A stretch of DNA of 64,000 nt from Hydractinia symbiolongicarpus (lineage: Eukaryota > Cnidaria > Hydrozoa > Anthoathecata > Hydractiniidae). Positions 49,201 to 60,627 of this stretch are shown here, piece after piece (position 1 is the first letter of the stretch; every line of letters starts with the position of its first letter). The stretch lies in the NCBI RefSeq assembly GCF_029227915.1, contig NC_079880.1:13844001-13908000 (forward strand), read 5' to 3'. Below the pieces are notes generated by a model, which searched no databases, was not told the origin of the DNA, and saw nothing but the letters and a program-made list of their open reading frames with translations. A program made the translations under genes and the position numbers.

Positions 49201-52200
49201 GTACCAATGTAATAATGCATGCTCAAATCAAAAGATACACTAGCACAACATTCACAGACATCAGAATTCAGTTTCTTTTACAGGCAAGACCTTAGGCAAA
49301 GGCATGTTTCAGAGAAAAACCTAAATTTATCGATCAACAAGCACAAATCTCTCTTAAAAAAAGTTTGAGCATTATGTTTACTTACAGGATGAAATAGTTT
49401 GTTAATACTGATCATGTGAACCCACCGTATTTTTTTTGCCACTTAAATATTCTGATTTTGCAGTGGTAAAAAATATATTCTCTATTCACCTGCAAAATTT
49501 TTACTTTTGTAAAATATGATATTGAATTCACGCAGTATGTGTAATCAAGTTAGTAAAAAAAGATGCACTGTGTAAAATAGACACAAATTTTAATGAACAG
49601 TGCTAGCAACGAAGTAAAAATACATATTTAAAATAATAAAAACATCAAGAATAATTACAACTTATTCACAGAGAAAAAAATGTATCTTACCTGATGGGAT
49701 AAAAATGCAGTCTCCTGGGTATAATGACGCATAAGTCCAAGGTACGTTATATATCTTTTTAAACTTGTGCATATCAATGGAGTCTGGATCGAGAAAGGAA
49801 AAGCCTGACCCAACACCAGGATCCTAGAGCACAAAATTAATAAAGAAAAGGTAAAAGTTAAGTTCATTTTTTTAAATCAGATTTTTGTGGCTAAATTTGT
49901 TTTGGAAAAGTAAATCTATGTTATTACACAGAGGCCTAACCTGACACCTGACAAGAATGCTTTAAAAAGACTGGGTACAATATTGACCTTTACACTGGTG
50001 GTATAATGATTGCAAAAGATTAACATCAAATATAAGCCTTATTAAATCCCTGGCTAAAAAAAACAACTAAAAAATAATTTATTCAAGCTTTTCCAGCCTA
50101 AAATGGTCCCAAAAGTATGTTTGAGCTTCTGTTATTTTTAACTTTGTTGCCTATACTATCAATTGCATTTACACTCCAAAAAACAAACAACAACAACAAA
50201 AATATATAGTAATTTCAACCATATATACATAAAAAGGTTGGACATCTACGTGTAAAAAGTAAACTGTGATCCACTCTGTTTAGTTTTACCATTAGAACTG
50301 TTTATTTTTTTACCTTATATTTGAAGTATAGGTTAGTTTTCGTAGTGAAATTATTATTGATCATGATAAAGTCTTTTCTTCCATCTATCACACAATGAAC
50401 ATTATGATCAGCGTCGTAATGTACAACAGATCGTGTCCCACCAGCGCTTATCCATAAGTTCGACTCATGTGTGTAGTTTCTGAATGTACCGCATAAAACA
50501 CTGGGGATTGCCTAAAATAAGTTGAGAAATACATTTCACTTGTCTGGCATGAAAAATAACTATGATTCTACAGCATTTTTTAATTGAACTATTTTGTAAA
50601 ATTTTTTAAAATTTGATCCACTAGACCAATTTAATGCATTATTAAATTGGTCAGACATAAAACGCCAAAATTGAAAGGGTTAATATAACATCCATACCAT
50701 CACAAAAAGAAAGAAGTGGAAAGTTAATAAACTATTGAGCAACTATCACAGGGAAAGAACAAAAATACCAGGGGCTTGACAATTTTTACAACAAAGGCAA
50801 ATGACTTACTGATATGTTTCCCCCCAAAAAATATCAGTGTTGTTCACAGGGAGTTTTGGAGTAAATATGACATTTTTGGTAAAATTTCTATGGCCTTGCT
50901 TCATTAAAATACAAAATAAAAATAAAAAATGAAAAAACGAATAAAAACATAGAACATCATAGAGACATAAAGGTGTCTGCTCACAAAGCTTTAAATAAGA
51001 CTTCAGTTTGTTGCACGATTTAAAATATCTTTTTGTATAATTAACCCGCTCCTAAAATGTCTTTTATAAGAGCAACAACACCATAATGACACTAATGTAA
51101 TCGAGGTTTAAGAGCTTTAGACATGTGAAACTTTGACATACATAGAACTATTCATATAAAGACGAAGATTTTAAATTTAAAAAAAAAAATATTTATAAGT
51201 TAAGAATCTTTATAAAGTACAACATATAATTTATTTTATCAAGTTGTTGAAAGTGGTGTACAGGTATCAAAGTGGAAACCAAACAAATTCTCTGCAGTTT
51301 GCGGAATTGAAAACTTATAAAAACAAAATGGTTGAAAAAACACGATTGTCTCAATATTATAATGCAGGGTTAGAGTACGGTCCAGAAGACTTACACAATA
51401 AAATGCTTTAAAACTTTTAAAGGGATTCCTGCATTGAAAATGATATTTTTGTATGTTATAGAGGGTAAAAAGTTGTTTCTCAAGTTTTTTGGGATTTTTA
51501 AAAAATCCTTTTTTTTCTCTAGATATTGAGCTTAAAAAATTTCCAGCTGACCTTGTGACATTATCTTTGATGATGTAATAAGATAGTAAGCATAAATTAA
51601 TATCCTGCGAACTTACATAATATCAAAACTTTTAAGCGGTGTGGATTTATGCTCTAGATGATATCTTGGCATGGGTAAAGTCTTGTACTTTAAAAATGAT
51701 CCCATCTTTATTTACAGGTAGAAATATAATGTCAGCATTCTTCCAAACTTTCTTATGACATCATAAGATCCTGGATTTTGAATATATACTTCAAATTTTA
51801 AATAACTTCAGAAGGAAAAAAGATTTTAAAAAAATTTCAAAGAACTTGTTAACACTTTTTATTCTCTACAACATATACAAATATAATTTTTAATGCAGAA
51901 AAACCTAAAACGACTTAATCAATAACACAAAAGTGTTAAGGTCTTTAAGCGTTAAAAATGACTAGCCTCTGATTGGTCAAGAAGTTTTGCAACCTTTTTT
52001 TTTATTTTTCAGTTTACCAAAAACAAGCAAAGTTTTGTGTGAGCTTTGAAGTCCTATTAGCAAATGCAATATCCTTGCTTTGTACAATATGTTATTAAAT
52101 GTTTTGAGCTAGGATGTCTAATAGCAAGAAGTGACTATGCCGTTCTCTGGAGGAATTCCAAACTACTAGTCTTTTAAAGTTTTTTATCATTATAAAACCT

Positions 52201-55200
52201 TAGTTATTGCAAGAATGGACCTTTCGATTGTAATGTGTTAAAAGGTAAATAAAGGAGGGTAGCATTTGCTACAAAAGCTTATTAATCGCTTTAAAAATTT
52301 AAAATGGGATTTAAAGCTTTATTTATAATATTTTCTTGGTTTCTGCTGCAAATTCTAAAGTCAATACAATGTACCATTAAAGCCAAGTGTGACCTCATAG
52401 TTGGAAAGTGGCCTTGCCTTTTTTTGGAAAAGTGGTTGATAGTAACTAAATTTTGTGTCAAACTTGGAAGCATTGATAAAACTTGTAGCGCTAAGAGCTG
52501 ACATTGAGTTTTTAGGCAAGCATTGCCAAGGTGAGATTATAGACAACAAAGTATTACCACGCTTTAATGATGCACATAAGTGGTTTGTTACAGAGACTTT
52601 AGGTGAAATGTCAGTGAGTGAAGGGGATGTTGGTAATGAGTTACTTGCAGGATAGGTTCTGCTTGGAGAAGAGGAGAGAGTTGTCCTTCCTGTGTTAATT
52701 AGCGAAGTCTTGTTAATTTAGGTAGAAGTTATAGGTTGCATGAGGCTTGTATAAGAAGTGTTATGTTGTATGTTACGAGACATTGGCTGTGAAGCAGGGA
52801 GATCTTAACTGAAAGGAATGATATGAGAATAGTAGGCGGTTCTCCTTTAAAGTTTTAAATCAAATATTGTCACTAGTTGTTTCTTTCTCTTGTCTTTAAG
52901 ACAGTGTTAAGTAAAAGTGTTTGTTCTTTTTTGTTAATTCTTTCGTTTTTTCTGATTATTTCATGTTGGTAGTGGTAATAATACATCCTTTTCATTAGCA
53001 CATTGTATAATTATCTAGCCATGCAGTTTGTTGAATGCTGACAGAGCACAGATAAAACAAGTCTGCAAACTTACATGCAGAATAGACATAAGTTTATTTC
53101 TAAATATATTCGTTTGATCTAAGTAAAATGAAAGGATTTGTTATTTTAACAAAGAATCAACCCTTACATGTGTATTAGTTTGCGGTTTGGTGCAGTCAGT
53201 TTAAATATTTAAAAAAAAAATTTAAATCACCCATTTTTATGTATTCAGAGGTGTAAAGATCGTTTACAGGAACATTTGTTTAAAATGCTGAATTTGTTTT
53301 CACAGCACCTAACCCCCAGTTTATCCAGGTTATATTAATGATCTCATTCACGTCTTTAAAGTATTGTTGCAGACATAGGTAAATTTTTATCGTAGCACAT
53401 CCATATTTTTTTCATTCTCAACATAAAGAATGTATCACCCTGATCAGACCTCCGATCATGACGGGCGAGTATAATCCGTGTAAAAGTCACATTGAAGAAG
53501 AACCACTTTGTTCATCACTAACATTATATTTTTTTCCTTTGTTGAGAAAAGGCAGTGTGCTATGATAAAAAATCACCTATATTGACACCATCCGAATAAC
53601 TGAGTTAATCCCTAACATATTGCCACACGTAGTGTAGTGGGTTTGTTTGCGGGTTCTAGTTCTTGCGACAGTGGATCTAATCCCGCTCACTGCTCACAGG
53701 CTGTATGTATGGAACAAAGTAGTTCTTCTTTAATATGGTTGCAGACTTTGAATAAGCAGATCACAATTTCGAATTTGCAAACCAAGATGTTGTTTAGTGA
53801 ATGACTATGAATAAATTGGTAAAGGGGAACTCCAGTGAAAATCTATTTAACCCTTTTTTAAGTACTGAGAAAAGCCTAAAAAACCAAAAACAAATGAGCC
53901 ATTTTATTCAGGACTGGTTTGTAATGTAAACACTGACATCACATCATGCAAAAAATTTAACCACACCATATTTTTCAAAGGCTGGGTTACTAACACAATA
54001 TAAATTCATGTTAACTGTTAAAGGGGCTATAAAATCCCTGCAATTTCGGAAAAATGGCGTGTCATAAACGGACCAATCGAAAGATTTAATTTGGCGAATA
54101 CAAAAAATGTTTATTTTGACGGGGATTTATTTTGGCGAATGACACAAAGAAATCAATTTTTATGTCTTGAAATGTTTTATAAAAAATAAGAATAAACGTA
54201 TATCTAAGACACAAGATTTGTTATAGAGTAAAAAAATACTTGTATTAATGAAACTTGTTGTGAATTTAAAAAAAGTTTGTCTTTTCGGGAAAAACATTTT
54301 ACTTTTCTTAATTAAAAAAAACAAATTTTTTTTAAATTTGGTGGGGATTTAATTTTGCGAATAGTCATTTATCAAAATTTTGGTGGGTATATTGGAAACT
54401 ATGCAAAAGCTTCCTAACATGTTTAGGACAAATTGTCACAGAAAAGTCAGAGATCTTGGCATACTGATGACAAATGATAACTCATTCAAAAATTACATAC
54501 AAAGCATAATTGATACAGGGAAAAGTTGTTAAGAGATATCATAGATGTTTTGTTACGGATCACCAGTTATGTTGACCCTTTGGAAAAGCATTGTGTTACC
54601 TAAAATTAAATATATTGCATTCCTTTTTTTTTTTTTATCAATTTTCTAAGGGGACACTACTATGATTTTGAGGAGTTGTTTATGCCGCATGCTTACTGAA
54701 ATGTTTCACAATAAAAAACAGTTGGGCAAATGAACCACATGGTGTTCGCCAATTATACATATGACAGAAATTGAAAAAATATACTGACCATGGGTACACA
54801 TTTGCAGACTAAATCTTTTAATTTAGCTGTAAACGTAAACTTTTGGGCCACATGCAGAGAAGTGTTAAATACATAGTGTCATATTACTGAAGAGAAGTGT
54901 TGAAATACTGACAAGAACTGTTTAGATCATAGAAGAAAAGTGTTTTAAATCACAGCAAATAAAAGGCCAGATTTGAACTCACTCTTACACATGGTTTTGT
55001 GTGTTGAAAGATGAGAATGGTGTGATGCTTTTTCTCCTTTTGGGTGTTATGAATGGTCATTAAAATGGTCATTATGGATAATCAGCTTGAAGCATCGCTT
55101 CAAAAGCTATCAATATTAAAGTCATAACATCGAGATGTTTATTATGGATTTTCATGAGGTGGCAGTAGATGATGATGAAGATGGCAGTATACTTTTATTG

Positions 55201-56401
55201 TAACAAAAAATCGATTTTTTCTTTATTAGCCATTTCCACGGTGATCGGTCTTTCACACCTCCAATTGAGTTAAGAGTGAATATTTTTAACACTTATCATC
55301 CTCTTGAGTATAACTTTTAAAAATAAATTATATTTCCTTTCTGAAAAGAAATGACCATTTGAAAAAAAAATTGCCTCAAATCCTTCAGTTATAAAAACGT
55401 ATACCATCCTGTTCTGTTTCTCCAAGTCACAGAAAAATGTTAAACGCCCTAGAAATTTCTATTTCTATGGTATTCTCAGTCACGTCTTTGCGAATAATAA
55501 AATTTAAAAAGACAATCTCCTGAATATTTATCGCCTCAGAAGTGTGAGAGTATCACCATTATCATGAGTATGCTTGAAAGGTGTGATATTTTAAAAAAAC
55601 TTCAAAACACTTTTTCCTAGTTTTGTTTTTTTCGTATACAGTATTACATTTCAAATCTCTTTTCCAAAACTACAGAAAATCTACAAGGGAGAGTGCTATT
55701 GTGGTGAAGCCAATGTGTTTATCTAAAAGCGATTTCTTTTTTCTTTTAAAAAAATCAACGATTCTCTAGATATTACATCTTAAAGACGAAAGTTTTAGTT
55801 AAAAAATGTCTTTTTAAGAAAAAGTAAAATAAATCAAAAACAGGGACTTTGTGGAAAATAATTAAAAAATCGTTTTTACATACATCTATCATGATTCTAA
55901 AGAACATCGAATGAGATTTGGAAACGAAGTAGTTTTGTAAATGAAGTCACTTTTTTAAAGGCAGGATGTGATTCAAAAATGTTTTCACAAGTTAAAAAGT
56001 TTTAAATTATTTTTATACCATTTGATAGGTGTTTAAAAATGCTTTTTGGTGATGTATGAATGAATAAACTTTGATTAACTATCGCTGGAAAAATCACGAT
56101 TCAAAAAACCATGCTCAAAAGGTATACCGTCACCTTAAAAGAAGGCAAAATTAAAAATTATTGACAGAAAAAGTAATGTTGACATAAACTCTTTTCTTCT
56201 GCATAGTAAGTTCCTGTAGATCTCTAAGATAAAAAATTTGTGCTTTATAAATACAACAAGAGTATTTTTTATTAAATTTATTTTTTAAATGGATGCAAGC
56301 TTTTTTAGGTGGAATATAGAATTTTTTTGCAATGCAGAACCCACCTAAAAAGCCCTTTTGGTTTTTTAGCCGTTTTTTGGCACCCTTATGAAAACGTAAA
56401 C

Positions 56402-56456
<55 letters not shown>

Positions 56457-59400
56457 TCAAAAATATTTATACAGGATTGGTTTATCAGTTTAAAAAAACT
56501 GTTTTCCATAAAAGTCCCGATTGTCACAATGTAGTGGGAACAATTATAGGACAACAAGGGGAGCAGACCCTGGACAAATACGCTAGAGCCCATGGTTTCT
56601 CTGACACTCTGGCATCTTTCATACACCTGACGCTCAGTGTAAGAATAAAAACGCCAGTAATTAATGCGGCTGATGCTCAGGGCATCTCAGTTTTTTCATA
56701 GATTGCACCTGATGCCCAGGGTATAAATGAGAACACCACCATAATAATCATGTGCTGACGCTCAGGACAAGTCGATGCACCTGACGCTCAGGGCATGTCA
56801 TCTGTCTCATGCACCTGACGCTCAGGGCATGAAGACAAATATAATGCATATTCTGATGTTTAGGATATGCATTATAGGTTTGTGCAAAGGTGCCGACTCG
56901 CCGAAAATGCTGTATATGTCAGGGCGGGGACGGGCGTTTTTTCAGTTTTTTTTCAGAAATGCAATGCGGGCGAGCTCATTGTTTTCATTTAAATTTTGTT
57001 GAGAAAAAGAAAAAAAGGTGCTATTTTGTTGTCATACTTCTAGTTGATTATTTGTGGGATTTTATTACAGCTATTTATCGAATAAATGATATAAAAACAG
57101 TCTTTCACTACCATTGCTCGACATTAAAAGAATAAGTTTTACATGGAAATAAATGTTTGAAAAAAATGTTGTTTTGGTTGATTCAGGTTTCTCCGGGTGA
57201 AATTTTAAGTTTTGTATACATGTTCAAAAAACATAGGCAGGATTTTGGTCAATTGTGAACATTGGTATACCATGTGACATTTTTATCTCTGTAGCTGATT
57301 TAGTTATTCCAATAAAAATAATAAATACATATTTGAAAAATAGAAAAACAAAATTTTCTAACACCAGCGAACTATGAGATATAGCTTTACAAACTCAAAC
57401 AAGAGAAGTGATAAAAAAGTAACAAGTGTATTTTTGTTTAATAATGATAAACAGCTCTAGAAATGTTTGAAAATTTATTAGATAGATAGATAGATGTGCA
57501 TATTTTACATGGCTAGCCTCACAAATATCGAGGGATATACCCTGTCTATTATTTCCAGGAGGGGCCATGGCTTAGATGGAGAGTCCTAGAGTATTTAATG
57601 CTCATTTTGAGCTACGCAGACCCAATTAGTAGGGCCCACGCTCTACTAGACAACTCCCGGCAACATCCAACGGCCCACACAGTGTGCCATCTCCCCAATT
57701 TCCCTCACATGGCTTGGGTTAACCCGGGGCTATGGCAATATTCACTCGCCCATGTTGAATCGCCGTCAAGAGGAATCGAACCCCGGTCTCCCGCACAGAG
57801 TACGAAAGCTATAACCACTAATCTACGGCGCCAAACACTGCGTAAAGCTATAGTTTTGATAAATACGATCACGATTTTTTGGTTATTTTCATGAAGCAAG
57901 TAAAATGATAAATCTGTAACAGAAAACATATTTAAAATGTTAGGTTTTTATCTGAAGATTGTGATTGTTTATTTTTTTCATTTGGAACATAAAAAACAAC
58001 AGTTTCAACTTTATGCTACAACATGAAATAAATTTTGAAATGATAAATATGTTACTAAAACAAAGTTATTGTTCTATACCCTGTTCTATACCCAAAATTT
58101 AATGAGGAAATGGTTATAGAAAATCATTATTTTAAGAAATTAACAGGGTGGGCTTTAAAAAGGTTTCTAAGAATAAATAACGGTGATAAATCTTTAACAA
58201 GTAACTTAGAATGCAACCTTGGTTGCATCCTAAGTTACTTATTTATCTGTATATTGATCAGATGAAAATTTAGGAAAAATTTTCTTTCTTACTTAGTTGC
58301 TTAATTTAAAATACAATCCTGGGTGTTAATGGCCTTTATCATTTGCAAATTTGTGTGATAAAAAAGTAACATGACTTAAGTCTACTTGCTTGTCAATTTT
58401 GTTCTACGTGTATCCTTATATGAGCTTATGAATTTATTTCTTATGCATCAATTATTATGTTACTCTTTTATCCTAACACAATCTTCTAGTTTTCTTCTGA
58501 TTTAAAAAAACTTGACAGCCTAAGAAATAGGATTAAAATAAGTTAAAACCTTTAATGAGAAGAATTAATTCATTAAAAATCTTTAAAAAGATTACCCTGC
58601 ATGCTACGTTTTTATCCCTAATTTGAATAAAATTCACCTAAAATAATTGTTACAAATGTAGTTTTTCCATAAATTACTAATAAAATTATGACTAATTATT
58701 AGATTATAACTACAAATTTTGAGTAAAAAAAGGACACCTTAATAATATTGCCATTGTTACTTTGTTATCACATATCTGTTGGGGAATAGTGTTACTTTTC
58801 TTGTCTGATGTTATTTTTAGCTTTGAATAGGAAAGATTTTTAATGAATTAATTGTGAATTAATGTGGCGCCGTAGATTATAGTGCGTAGGTTAGAATTTG
58901 GAAGAAAAAAATAGTGCATCAGATTTGTTGCATGATTATCATTTTTTATACAAAGTTTCATGGAAATCAAGGAAATAATTTTTATGTTATAGCTGAAAGA
59001 TCAAATTTGGCATTTTTTGAATGTTCACATCCTTGCCTATGTTTTTTGAACATTATGTCCTTTTTATTTAAAACGCTGGAAGTCGTCCGACAGCCCCCTA
59101 GTTTTTGCAATGTTTCCGGCAAGTCAGCACCCTCATACTTAGCTACAAGAACTGGCGCTAGCTATTAAGGCTTTTTAATTATGTTACCCAGAAACAATCT
59201 GCCAGGCTAAAATCAGAATTAAAATAAAATCACCAGAAAACCCTGGACTTTAGGGTATTTGTCTGGGGTCTATCCACTATTCCATTGTTCAACAAAAAGG
59301 TGTGCAGTCCCTAATTTTATGCAGACACTCACCCGAACTTCATGCATCATATCAGATGGAAACATAGTAACAACATATAAATCCTGCTCTTTGTAATTTT

Positions 59401-59797
59401 TTATAAAATCAGCTAATCTCATGCGTCCAGATGAACTTGTTCTATCTTCACGTTTATGTTCCACCAATACATCCAAATCACCATAAGTTTTTGTCAAATA
59501 TTCATCATTCCAAAGATTTATTGCTGGTGAATCTTCAATATAGCCTCTATAAACAAGAGGAATGTGATCTCTTACGTGCAATTTCCAAAAATCATTTGCA
59601 TTTAGAGGTTTAGTGTATTCCTTGACTGGTCCTTCTGGAGGTCTTTGCCATCCCAGCGGCTTTTTGTGCCCTCTCGGTTCGCCTGGTACATCTGGAACAT
59701 CAGGAGGAAATTTAGCCATTTTAAGCAAATGTTCATATTCAAAAGATAACGTAAACGAAAGTATGCACATAAAATGTAACACATAAAACCAATGCAT
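43280..59797 (-). CDS. ER-luminal JmjC (cupin-8 type) 2-oxoglutarate oxygenase with repeat-bearing acidic tail and RDEL
   Basis: Likely an Fe(II)/2-oxoglutarate-dependent hydroxylase of the secretory pathway; substrate unknown. Five exons: 59333-59797, 50314-50511, 49691-49823, 48201-48456, 43280-44423; total 2196 nt, 731 residues, all phases consistent. Residues 1-19 (MHWFYVLHFMCILSFTLSF) form a signal peptide. The cupin/JmjC core runs about 60-300: NLWISAGGTRSVVHYDADHN gives iron ligands H186 and D188, K201 in DGRKDF could bind 2-oxoglutarate, and H269 in VYIHQVRGYGR is the third iron ligand. After residue 350 comes a long charged region with a DDDDD run, three LP...K...P repeats (about 513-694) and a lysine-rich end. 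The last four residues are RDEL, a KDEL-type retrieval signal. Related to the JMJD7/JMJD8-like group by fold; I do not recognise a direct human counterpart. The ATG at 59797 is chosen because upstream in-frame sequence lacks an ATG. Confidence 0.9.
45432..46410 (+). mobile_element. Decayed non-LTR retroelement, RT and 3' end (copy 1)
   Basis: SLYADDLVLIGESMEELVGK (from 45432) carries the YADD catalytic motif of reverse transcriptase. It is broken by TGA at 45501, where related proteins have Trp as I recall them, and by a frameshift near 45550. Then comes a zinc-finger-like segment at about 45590-45745 (PCGVCRKG, FCQTCKHWVHKKC, FVCKRCK). After a further frameshift follow SLEIVENSCYLGDMLGS and, in the open frame 45913-46332, LYEACVRSVMLYGSETWAVK and RLNWLGHLERM, typical of the C-terminal end of invertebrate non-LTR polymerases. 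The 3' end holds the perfect palindrome CCATGCTAGCATGG (46372-46385). 5' truncated, as usual for such elements, and not functional. Confidence 0.85.
47191..47453 (+). repeat. 22 bp minisatellite, about 12 units
   Basis: Consensus unit is GTAGGGGGTGAGTGCTTATTTT in two parts (GTAGGGGGTGAG + TGCTTATTTT). Twelve units follow head to tail. Most are exactly 22 bases and two have lost one base. Units differ by a few substitutions each, so the array is old. It lies in JmjC intron 4. Confidence 0.92.
51413..51920. mobile_element. MITE with long imperfect terminal inverted repeats
   Basis: The left end, GCATTGAAAATGATATTTTT + GTATGTTATAGAGGGTAAAA (51431-51470), is mirrored by the right end, whose reverse complement reads GCATTAAAAATTATATTTGT + ATATGTTGTAGAGAATAAAA (51859-51896). 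The similarity continues inward for about 100 bases. It has no reading frame. A related end lies in PPA intron 9. Confidence 0.7.
52377..52860 (+). mobile_element. Decayed non-LTR retroelement, copy 2
   Basis: AAAGCCAAGTGTGACCT and AGTTGGAAAGTGGCCTTG match copy 1 at about 45568-45604. Later blocks follow in the same order: AAGAGCTGACATT, GTGAGATTATAGA, GATGCACATAAGTGG, GGTTCTGCTTGGA, and GCTTGTATAAGAAGTGTTATGTTGTA. It is more decayed than copy 1, with many indels, and the zinc-finger cysteines are mostly lost. It ends without the 3' palindrome, so it is truncated on both sides. Confidence 0.8.
53628..53712 (+). mobile_element. Second tRNA-like SINE fragment
   Basis: GTAGTGTAGTGGGTTTG resembles an A box and GTGGATCTAATCCCGC a B box, about 45 bases apart. 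The sequence between them does not match the GGCGCCGTAG family, so this is probably another SINE type. Confidence 0.5.
53820..54015. mobile_element. MITE-like repeat starting AAAGGGGAACTCCAGTG
   Basis: Start matches the inverted right end of the repeat at 3740-4012 and both contain a CATCATGCA block about 120-200 bases inside. There is no coding content. The far boundary is uncertain. Confidence 0.45.
56403..56457 (+). repeat. TTA microsatellite
   Basis: About 17-18 uninterrupted TTA units in JmjC intron 1. The open frames across it (poly-Tyr or poly-Ile) are artefacts of the repeat. Confidence 0.95.
56623..56832 (+). repeat. Irregular cluster of CACCTGACGCTCAGGGCATG units
   Basis: Six copies or variants lie in 210 bases: near 56623 (CACCTGACGCTCAGTGT), 56669 (GGCTGATGCTCAGGGCAT), 56705 (CACCTGATGCCCAGGGTA), 56754 (TGCTGACGCTCAGGACAA), 56776 and 56811 (both GCACCTGACGCTCAGGGCAT). 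Spacing is uneven (about 22 to 50 bases). GC content is well above the surroundings. Confidence 0.8.
57545..57833 (-). mobile_element. tRNA-derived SINE, near full length
   Basis: On the minus strand it starts GGCGCCGTAGATTAGTGG (A box), then GGGGTTCGATTCC (a consensus-grade B box), then GGGCGAGTGAATATTGCC and a GC-rich body ending near GGGACCATGGCCCC-type sequence. GC content is far higher than its flanks and the B box is intact, so it is younger than the copy at 1561. A scrap of the same head (TGTGGCGCCGTAGATTATAG) lies at 58863-58882. The body end is approximate. Confidence 0.8.
58863..58882 (+). mobile_element. SINE head fragment
   Basis: TGTGGCGCCGTAGATTATAG matches the first 20 bases of the SINE family, then similarity fades. 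Plus-strand orientation. Confidence 0.5.
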
Positions 59798-60627
59798 TTT
59801 GAAAAGTAGGAACTGGTTGCAGCACACTGCACCGTTTACGGTCGCTACGCTCCAAAATGAAACCAAAATGCATAATTTCGAAGAATTTTTATTATAACCT
59901 GGTTACACTCTTCTGAAAAATTTACAAAACAAGGTGTAATTAATTTACGCAGCTGCGTGTGAGCATTAATACACGGAACGACGCAAATTTGTTCCTCTCA
60001 GATACCGGTTGACTGTGAACATGTTGTCAAGCATTTCGACTTCCTCCTCCTCTTGCACGTGCACTGCTGCTCGCGTGTCGTTTTATGGTTTAATAACACA
60101 GCTATGTGACATATGGCTTTCTCGTCTTTTTCTTCAACACTGTTGATCTTGAACAATTCGACAACATCAGTTTACGGGGGGGGACTATTGCACGTCTCAA
60201 TATGTTACTCAACGAGGGTGTGTAGAGGGGAGGAGATGACAAAAACGGAATCAGAGGCTCCAGAGAGATTGAATAACCTCATTTGAAACCGAAAATACAA
60301 AGATTTAACATTTTTTGATATTTTGAAAATTACGCGCGCTTTTGTAAAATTAATTTATGGCAACCTTCTTCCCAATGGGTCGCACTAAAATGCGTACCTC
60401 TACATAATAAAATACATAATAAAACGTCGAACAACTTTTTTAGTTTCTTGCCGCTTATTCATTTCCTATATCTTGTCTTTTCCTTGAACTACTTTCGCTT
60501 GCATGCAAGTTCGAAAAAGAAAAAGAGCACACGCATTTTAGCTACATTTTTGCTAATTTACAAGGAGAATCTGCACACATGCGGAATATATTTTCCCGAA
60601 AATAAATATACAAATAATTTTTTTTCG
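59798..60627. other. Intergenic: JmjC promoter side and SNRNP48 3' flank
   Basis: About 830 bases between two genes on the same strand. It should hold the 3' UTR of SNRNP48 and the promoter of the JmjC gene. It is somewhat richer in CG dinucleotides (for example near 59940-60130) than the gene-poor stretch. No coding exon seen. Confidence 0.6.

Larger units (their letters stand above)
50512..59332 (-). other. JmjC gene intron 1 (8.8 kb)
   Basis: Joins residue 155 (MMHEVR) to residue 156 (AIPSVLCGTF) in phase 0. The joined text reads as a continuous JmjC domain, so no exon seems to be missing. It is the main repeat sink of the window: a MITE (51413-51920), retroelement copy 2 (52377-52860), SINE-like pieces, a TTA microsatellite and an irregular 20-base repeat cluster. 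Confidence 0.8.

Noticed and set aside
56309-56701. 130-residue open frame with a poly-Tyr run
   Set aside because: Created by the TTA microsatellite and the 20-base repeat cluster; no splice context or family match.
57705-57929. tRNA gene on the minus strand
   Set aside because: A and B boxes are present but the cloverleaf does not close and a long SINE body follows.
59798-59866. Upstream extension of the JmjC exon 1
   Set aside because: The extra residues start at a TTG codon, and the ATG at 59797 is directly followed by a good signal peptide.
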